Origin: Bacteroidota bacterium
GTDB lineage: Bacteria > Bacteroidota > Bacteroidia > Chitinophagales > BACL12
Direction of reading: 5' to 3'
DNA length: 64,000 nt
Assembly: GCA_016715425.1 (NCBI GenBank)
Contig: JADKAC010000001.1
Span: 354,960-418,959, forward strand
Shown here: piece after piece, positions 57,757 through 64,000 of the stretch
Numbering within the stretch: the first letter of the stretch is position 1
How the letters are laid out: every line of letters starts with the position of its first letter
Translations under genes and position numbers: made by a program
Notes under the pieces: generated by a model
Database searches by the model: none
The model's input: only the letters and a program-made list of their open reading frames with translations
What the model was told of the DNA's origin: nothing

Positions 57757-60145
57757 ATGAAAACTTCTACTCCTCTTTTACATCTCTCACTGATTACGCT
57801 GTTATGTTTAAATATAAATAATGTGCATGCTATTTCCTGCGATGCTGGTGAAGTAGGTGTTGTTATTTTAATTGATCCGGATTCTTGGCCTGCAGAAACA
57901 TCCTGGGCTATTACGGATGCCGATGGAGTTATTATAGCAGAGGGCGATGCTGAAAGTGATAGCTTATGTGTTGCAGAAGGCACGTGTTATACATTTCATT
58001 TGTACGATAGTTATGGTGATGGAATTTATACACCACATGGAGTTGAATTATTTTATGATGGTGCACTACTCGCAACATTTACCGGCGACTTTGATTATTC
58101 TACTTCAATAGATATGGGCTGTCCTCCGGGCACTTCTTGTAGCTCTGCATTTGATGTTACAACAGGAACATATACCGCATCTGCTCCGAATACATGGTAT
58201 AAATTTATACCTGAAGAATTTGGGACTTATCAAATAACTACTTGCGATTTAGAAAATACTTGCAATACACAAATTTGGGTGTATGATCATTGTGCAGGAT
58301 TAATACCTTCTGAGTTTGCAGAAGGAACTACTTATTACAATGATGATTGGTGTGATGAACAATCTTTTATCAGTGGAATATTTGAAACGGAAAAAGAATA
58401 TTATATCCGTATCGGTGATATAGAAACTTCTTGTGAGGGTTCCGAAATTAATTGGCAGATAACTTATATAGGTCCACCTTCTGGTTGTACAGATCCTTAT
58501 CATGTAATTATTCTCCACTTGCAGTTATTGATGATGGCTCTTGTATTTATCCCGGCGATCCGGATTGTCCGCTTGGTCCTGACTTAACTCTTGACTCAAC
58601 ATATTTTGATGGATTACCATACTTCAGTTCAGATTTTAGCATTGAATCGTATAATGCAGATTGGGATGATTGTGCTTTTGAAGAGGCTTGTGTTACAGGT
58701 GTAGGTACTCGTTATGTTTTAAAATTTGGTGTGAAGATCGATAATATAGGAGATGTGGATTATCATCTTGGTTCACCGGGTGATGGCGCTCCGGGATTTA
58801 TTTATAGTCCGTGTCATGGTCATTGGCATTATGCTGATTATGGTGAATATATTTTGTATGATGAGTTTGGAAATGAAATTCCTTCAGGACATAAAAATGG
58901 GTATGCAGTTATGGATGTCGGTTGTTTTGATGGTACTCCAAAATATGGTGGAGGCAATATGGGAATCTCCGCCGGATGTTATGATATTTATGGTCGAGGT
59001 ACCAGTTGTCAATGGGTCGATTTAACTGATATTCCTGATGGTAATTATACATTGGTTGCAAGAGTTAACTGGCTGAATAATCCGGATGCAGATGGCAATA
59101 CAGAAATAAATCTCTCTAATAATTGGACTAGCGTATGTATCAATCTTGAAAGAGATGCGCCGGGTGATATGCCAACAGTTACAAGGGTGGATAGCTGTGC
59201 ACCCTATTATGATTGTTATGGTGAAATTTTGGTTCGGCAAAATATGATTGTAATGGCGAATGTAATGGCTTTGCACGAGTTGGTGATTTAAATGCAGATA
59301 CTGCCAGAACTGCTGTGGATGTGGATGAATATATAGAAAGAATTTTATCAAATACGATTATTGCAGCTTCTTGTAATGATGCAAATGGTGATGGTGATAT
59401 AGATGTTTATCATGCGGCAATTGTTGATGGTTGTGCTTGGCAGGAAGTTGGTGTTACGCATATTATTAATTTATGCAATATGCCTTACGGATTTTAAATA
59501 CTAGTGATACAGTAACTTTCAATATTGGAGAAATAAATACAGCAGAAGAATATATTGATATCTATGCAAAAATATGACTGCGGATATTTTAGGATTTCAA
59601 TTATCCTTAGATGGACTTATAATTGATTCAATAGAAAAGCTTGCACCATCTATTGAAACAAGTGATTTTCAAATTCAACACAGTGATAAAGAAATTATCG
59701 GATTGGGTTATAATGAGCAAGGCTTTATCAAAAATATTACACCACTGCCCTTATTCAGAATATATTTCACTACAATCTATCCTACTACTATTTGCATTGA
59801 TTATGTAACTACAGCAATTAATGAAGACTATCATGAAGTAGTAGCATTAAAATGATGCATGTTATACACTCACAGCATTAACGATTTAGTATATAGTACT
59901 GACTTATTAAATATCAATATATATCCGCATCCGATAACCGAACAATCTGTGTTTAGTTTTAATAATTATCTGCATACAGATTTTTCATTATACCTGTATG
60001 ATTTTACCGGAAGATTATTGCGGGAATATCCTACCACTTCCGATGATGAATTTATAATTACTAAAGAGGAGCTTCCTTCCGGTATGTATATTTATAAATT
60101 AAAAGCGAACAAATTTCCAGTCAAGGGAAATTTATAATTCAATAG
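57757..60145 (+). pseudogene. T9SS-exported lysyl oxidase-like protein, reading frame broken several times
   Basis: Fragments join into one protein of about 790 residues. Order: signal peptide (LNINNVHA), a secreted beta-rich region (FHLYDSYGDGIY), a CTDPY/ACNYSPLAVIDDGSC linker broken at about 58500 by loss of one base, the lysyl oxidase domain (YSPCHGHWHYADYGEYILYD copper site; SGHKNGYAVMDVGC with the cofactor Lys; SAGCYDIYGRGTSCQWVDLT with the cofactor Tyr), a dockerin-like pair (GDLNADTARTAVDVDEY; CNDANGDGDIDVYH), a cohesin-like part, and a T9SS domain (NINIYPHPITEQSVF ... SGMYIYKLKANKF). Frame changes occur near 58500, 59250, 59495-59575, 59850 and 60115. The natural end SQGKFIIQ stops at 60145. 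Probable sequencing indels rather than decay. Confidence 0.8.
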
Positions 60146-60208
60146 ATTTTAATGCAATTTTAAGAACATTGTTATAAAATTGCCTTCTCATTAAATTTAA
60201 ATTGTTGC

Positions 60209-61333
60209 ATGCGTATAGGGATAGATGCAAAACGTATTTTCATAATGCCACAGGTTTAGGCAACGGTAATCGCACATTAATTCAGATGTTGATAGACCAT
60301 CATCCGGAACATGATTATGTGTTATTTACTAATGGCATTAAAATAAATCCGCATATACGAGGTAATTCGAAGTGTTTAAATATACAGGCGCATTCAAAGG
60401 CTTGTGGCGCAGCAGAGGAATTGCAAAGGATTTAATAAAAAAACAAATTGATCTTTTTGGGACCCTCAATGAAATTCCATTTACTTTAAAAAATATTGAC
60501 ATGCCATCTATAGTGTTGATGCATGATATTATATTTAAAAGATATCCAAATCAATACCCGTTATTTGATAGAGTAGTTTATAATTTTAATCCAAATATGC
60601 TTGCAAAATGCATCGCATATTTAGCCAAGCAAGTGAAACAACAAAACAGGATATTATTGAATACTATAATATTTCTCCGGATAGAATTTCTGTGATCTAT
60701 CAAAGTTGTGATGCTTCTTATTTTCAGAATCTAAACAGATTTCAAATACAAACAGTTAAAGACAAGTATGCTTTGCGGAGAAATTTATTTTAAATGTGGG
60801 TTCGGTAATTGAAAGAAAAAATTTGTTGAATGTATGTAAGGCATTTTTGTTAATTCCGGAAGCAGATAGAATACCTGTTGTAGTAATTGGAAAAGGAAAA
60901 GCATATGAAAAGCAGGTAAAGGATTTTATAAGAATAAATAATCTTGAACAATGGTTTGTATTTCTTACCAATGTCCTAATGCAGATTTACCTCCAATTTA
61001 TCATCTTGCAGAATGCACTATTTATCCTTCTTATTGCGAGGGATTTGGAATACCTGTTTTTGGAAAGTATGGTGTGTGGAGTGCCGGTAATCACAAGCAA
61101 TATTTCATCAATGCTTGGAAGTGGCGGGCGATGCTGCAGTCTATTTTGATCCTTATGACGCAAAGAGTATTGCAGATGCAATTATGCAGGTACATAGCGA
61201 TCCTGATTTAAGAAATACGATGATTGAAAAAGGCAGAAGGCAAGTCAAGAAATTTACAGGAACTGATTTAGCTGATCAATGGAATACTGTATTCAGAAAA
61301 GTCAATTCAGAACAACAACGCATTTCAGCTTAA
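60209..61333 (+). pseudogene. GT4-family glycosyltransferase, reading frame broken at least five times
   Basis: The pieces read MRIGIDAKRIF, then HNATGLGNGNRTLIQMLIDH, then VLMHDIIFKRYPNQYPLFDR, then SEATTKQDIIEYYNISPDRI-type sequence (HRIFSQASETTKQDIIEYYN), then VGSVIERKNLLNVCKAFLLI, then CTIYPSYCEGFGIPVF with the GT4 E-x7-E-type region, and AGDAAVYFDPYDAKSIADAI. The order and length (about 375 residues) fit a complete retaining GT-B glycosyltransferase using a nucleotide sugar. At least six segments in different frames are needed. Likely a sequencing artefact; otherwise a dead gene. Confidence 0.75.
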
Positions 61334-61354
61334 CTTAGCAACAAATATTTTTGT

Positions 61355-61884
61355 ATGGAAAATTTAGGTGTAGGTTCCCGTATTAAACACAGTAATCTTG
61401 GTGTTGGTGTAATCGTACATGTGCACAAACGCCTATAGGAAATTTGTTTTTTTGATGCAGGTATGAAAAATATTTCACGTTCGGAAGAGATGGAAATTAT
61501 TGAAGCTATTGCACAAGAATATTCTGAAAGTTTTAATGAAGCAGAAGATGCATTAATGAAAATTTGCAAACATGGAGTGATGTAACTGAGGTGATTCATA
61601 TTGCAGATAAATGGGAGAAAGGTAATTTGATTTTACAACCCTTTTGATAAGAATCTAGCGAATAAAGAAATTCCTATAGAAACATTTTTCATAAGATAGT
61701 AATGTTGCGTGATCGCTTGCGAGTAATGGAACAAAAAATAAATGCCCATCCCAAATTTACCGATGCAGAGAAAGTGGAAATGCAACAACAATACATCACC
61801 AGAATTTATGGTAGCCTTACCACATTTAATGTCTTATTCAAATTGAAAGCAGATTATTTTGAAGGAGAAAAATCTAAAGAATAA
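61355..61884 (+). pseudogene. Small conserved Bacteroidota protein with frame breaks
   Basis: From ATG 61355 the protein reads MENLGVGSRIKHSNLGVGVI and VHVHK; it continues in other frames with NLFFDAGMKNISRSEEMEII, EAIAQEYSESFNEAEDALMK, WSDVTEVIHIADKWEKGNLI and finally [20 protein letters not shown] to SKE at 61884. A CarD-like start (GVGSRIKHSNLGVGVIV) is followed by helices. About 175 residues when reconstructed, with at least three frame changes. Function unknown. Confidence 0.6.
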
Positions 61885-61900
61885 TTTCTCGATAAATCAG

Positions 61901-62934
61901 TTAGCTGATAACGTTATAAATAGTTACTGGATTTGCTTTATGTTTTAAACTTACTTCACCCACTTTTACACAATTGAAGGATTGTTTTACTTTTCATAAG
62001 AAGATTCACTGATGATAATATTTCCGGTTCAGCGATTGATTGCAATCGCTGAGATGTATCACTGAGTCGCCGATTACTGTATAATCCAAACGTTTGAGAT
62101 TTGCCGAACCGATATTTCCCGAAATCATTCTCCACTATTAATGCCAATGGACACTTGCGGTTTATAGGAATCAATTTCTGATAAAGCAGGTAATGCATTA
62201 ATTTTTTCACGTACTGCAAGGCAGGCATCAATCGCACGATCTAAATGAAAATCGCCACGGAATACAGCCATAATTGCATCGCCAATAAATTTATCTATAT
62301 AACCATTTTGCGCAATTATTTCCTTTCACATTACATCAAAATAATTATTCAGCAATTTCACAACTACATCCGGTTTTGGCAGATTCACTAATATTGGTGA
62401 AACTGCATATATCTATAAATGCAACTGTTGCTTCTATGGTTTCATTATCTGTAAGTGAATTTTCAAACTCTTTATTTTCCATGAATGTAGGTACATTTTC
62501 ATCTACATACATTTTTAGAATATTATTTTCCTTAATAGCTTGAAGCGTTTGCTGCATTTGTCGCACGTGAATAATTGTTTTCTATGGTGAGTGAAAGGTC
62601 TTCAAAATTTACCGGCTTGGTTACAAAATCAAAAGCACCACGATTCATGGCAGTACGAATATTCTCCATATCGCCATAAGCAGGAAACCATAACTGTTTT
62701 TCAACCGTGGTCGCATCCACTGAGTTTTTGTCAATAGAAAGTCCATCCATTTCAGGCATATTAATATCCTAAGTACAATATCAATATCGGGATTTTCGGA
62801 CATTTTAATTAAAGACATTTTACCGTTTAAAGCAAATACAAATTCATATTGATGATCCCGTATTTTCTGACGGAATTTTGTTTGATTAAAACCTGAAGAT
62901 CAAGTTCATCATCTGCAACTAAAATTTTTGTCAT
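61901..62934 (-). pseudogene. Response regulator-class III nucleotide cyclase, frame broken
   Basis: On the minus strand from 62934: MTKILVADDELDLQVLI (REC start with the acidic pair), then MPEMDGLS (after the phospho-Asp strand), NRGAFDFVTKPVNFEDLSLT (REC Lys), a helical linker (RQMQQTLQAIKENNILKMYV), and a cyclase catalytic domain: ATVAFIDICSFTNISESA (first metal Asp), DAIMAVFRGDFHLDRAIDA, SIGINSGE, TSQRLQSIAEPE, and an end ANPVTIYNVIS at 61901. The cyclase should make cAMP (or cGMP) under control of REC phosphorylation. Frame changes number at least four, again single bases. Reconstructed length about 345. Confidence 0.8.
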
Positions 62935-63312
62935 ACTAATCTGGATTTAAGTTTTTTTTTAATGCAAAAAAGTCACCAGGCTTGGTTAAAAATCATCAGC
63001 ACCTAACCGTTTTGCAATATTTAGAAGTTTTCAGCATCACCATAAGCAGTAATCATCATCACCACCGGTGGCGGTTCGCGATATTTGGTTTTATTTTTCC
63101 AACAATTCCAAGCCGCTCATTCCCGGCATATTAATATCTGAATAATATCAAAACGGCTTCTTGATGCAATTCTCCCAATAGCTCAAAGGCTTCTTCTCCC
63201 GAAAAAGCAAACGCAAAATTCCATTTCACCATTTTTTATTTCCTTACGAAATCGTTGTTCAAATAGTACTTGAATATCATGCTCATCTCATCTACTACTA
63301 GGATTACTTCAT
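62931..63312 (-). pseudogene. Response regulator receiver protein, frame broken
   Basis: From ATG 63312 the first codons need one more base to read MKVILVVDDEMSMIFK; later pieces are FKYYLNNDFVRK, INMPGMSGLELLE (after the phospho-Asp), YREPPPVVMMITAYGDAENF and ADDFLTKPGDFFALKKKL (REC Lys). About 125 residues, a stand-alone REC domain. Its stop overlaps the start of the cyclase gene (ATGA at 62931-62934). Confidence 0.75.
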
Positions 63313-63321
63313 ATATAAAAT

Positions 63322-64000
63322 TTAAACCTGTAAAATAATAATAAATTTTGAACCTCTCCTTCTTTTTTGTCTCCACTAACAATTCTCCGCCATGTCCTTT
63401 TGTTATAATATCATAACTCAAACTCAATCCCAATCCTGTTCCTTGTCCTGTGGGTTTGGTTGTGAAAGAATGGTTGAAATATTTTATCTAATACTTTTTG
63501 AGGGATTCCATTTCCATTATCACTTACTTTTATGTGGAACTACATTTCCGTTTATCTTTCAACCTGAAGTCACCGATACTGTTGGTTCGTAATCAGTACT
63601 CCGAATTAATGGGGATTTTTCCTTTCAACACCAATAGTTCGATCGGGACTTTCAGCTTCGCGTTTCATACCACAGCATAAAATGCATTGGTAAGTAAGTT
63701 CAAAATTACTCTTCCGATATCTGAGGGATCACATTTATTTTCAATTTCAGATCAAAATCTGTTTTCATTGCTTAGCGTTAAAGTTTTTATCTTTTACTCT
63801 CAACCATTATTGAAGTCAGTAAATATTCATCACACAATGCATTAATATCTGTAGGCTCTTTTTGCCCCTGTGCTACTTCTTGAATGTTGCAACATTCCTT
63901 TCTGAATGCATCAAGCTCGCTTACCATGATGATTTATTTTTCTTCATTTGATTCGATATCATTTGCAATGATTTTTTACTTCCTCATAATTACCTTTCTT
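63322..64000 (-). pseudogene. Histidine kinase, C-terminal part (cut by window edge, frame broken)
   Basis: Reading the minus strand from the edge: KKGNYEEVK, NDIESNEE, INHHGKRA (end of DHp), KGMLQHSRSSTGAKRA, then the ATPase domain with LNLLTNAFYAV-like text, [21 protein letters not shown] F box and [20 protein letters not shown], ending GSKFIIILQV at 63322. The HHGKRAD..VKGMLQHSR block is typical of large sensor kinases in Bacteroidota. The sensor half lies outside the window. It precedes two REC proteins in the same direction and is probably their kinase. Confidence 0.75.

Overview
The window looks like a chromosomal segment of a low-GC member of the Bacteroidota, probably a Chitinophagales- or Saprospirales-like lineage, although the exact order cannot be fixed from this sequence. 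The evidence is: several secreted proteins ending in a type IX secretion (T9SS) C-terminal sorting domain (YPNP-type motif plus a final GxYxx...K-type strand); upstream boxes of the form TAnnTTTG instead of E. coli -10/-35 boxes; almost no Shine-Dalgarno sequences and several TTG/GTG starts; and many Bacteroidota-typical families (DUF4296, DUF3078, DUF4139, GH3, ComEC without the metallo-beta-lactamase domain).

Layout. 1-3658 is a minus-strand TetR/TolC/HlyD/ABC export operon, interrupted at 335-864 by a 530-bp cassette bounded by perfect 38-bp inverted repeats and carrying a four-helix-bundle (S23/IVS-type) gene. 3785-7730 holds a T9SS cargo gene, a T9SS gene remnant and an EF-G paralogue, with a 55-bp terminator module present twice. 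7921-22713 is mixed metabolism and envelope: BASS transporter, acyltransferase, PLP decarboxylase, lipid kinase, YggS, a DUF4296 lipoprotein with succinyl-CoA:3-ketoacid CoA-transferase, aminotransferase IV, photolyase, DUF4139 protein, a probable small RNA (about 20075-20195), a membrane protein pair and a Bro-N gene behind repeat-rich DNA. 22852-32566 has RNase R, SixA, a large T9SS beta-propeller protein, ComEC and GH3. 32626-39714 is a conserved housekeeping block: RseP, a secreted protein, HscB, tRNA-Leu(CAA), L21/L27, PolX, UbiA, RuvX, peptide deformylase. 39717-56995 has small secreted proteins, glycine decarboxylase with an acetyl-CoA hydrolase/transferase, a MITE-like inverted repeat (48320-48496), a DUF900 hydrolase, a deoxyhypusine-synthase-like enzyme, MscL, GNAT, YigZ (in repeat-rich surroundings) and a nitroreductase.

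From about 56960 to the right edge nearly every gene except a short ArsC-like one is split by one-base frame changes, mostly in or near homopolymers. These include a histidine kinase, a T9SS-exported lysyl-oxidase-like protein, a GT4 glycosyltransferase, a small conserved protein, and a minus-strand operon of histidine kinase, response regulator and response regulator-class III cyclase. The density suggests poor consensus at a contig end rather than real decay; the reconstructed proteins look intact.

The most unusual items are the inverted-repeat cassette with the four-helix-bundle gene, the lysyl oxidase with conserved copper and cofactor residues, the structured RNA candidate with its own promoter and terminator, the MITE-like hairpin element, and the kinase/regulator/cyclase operon.
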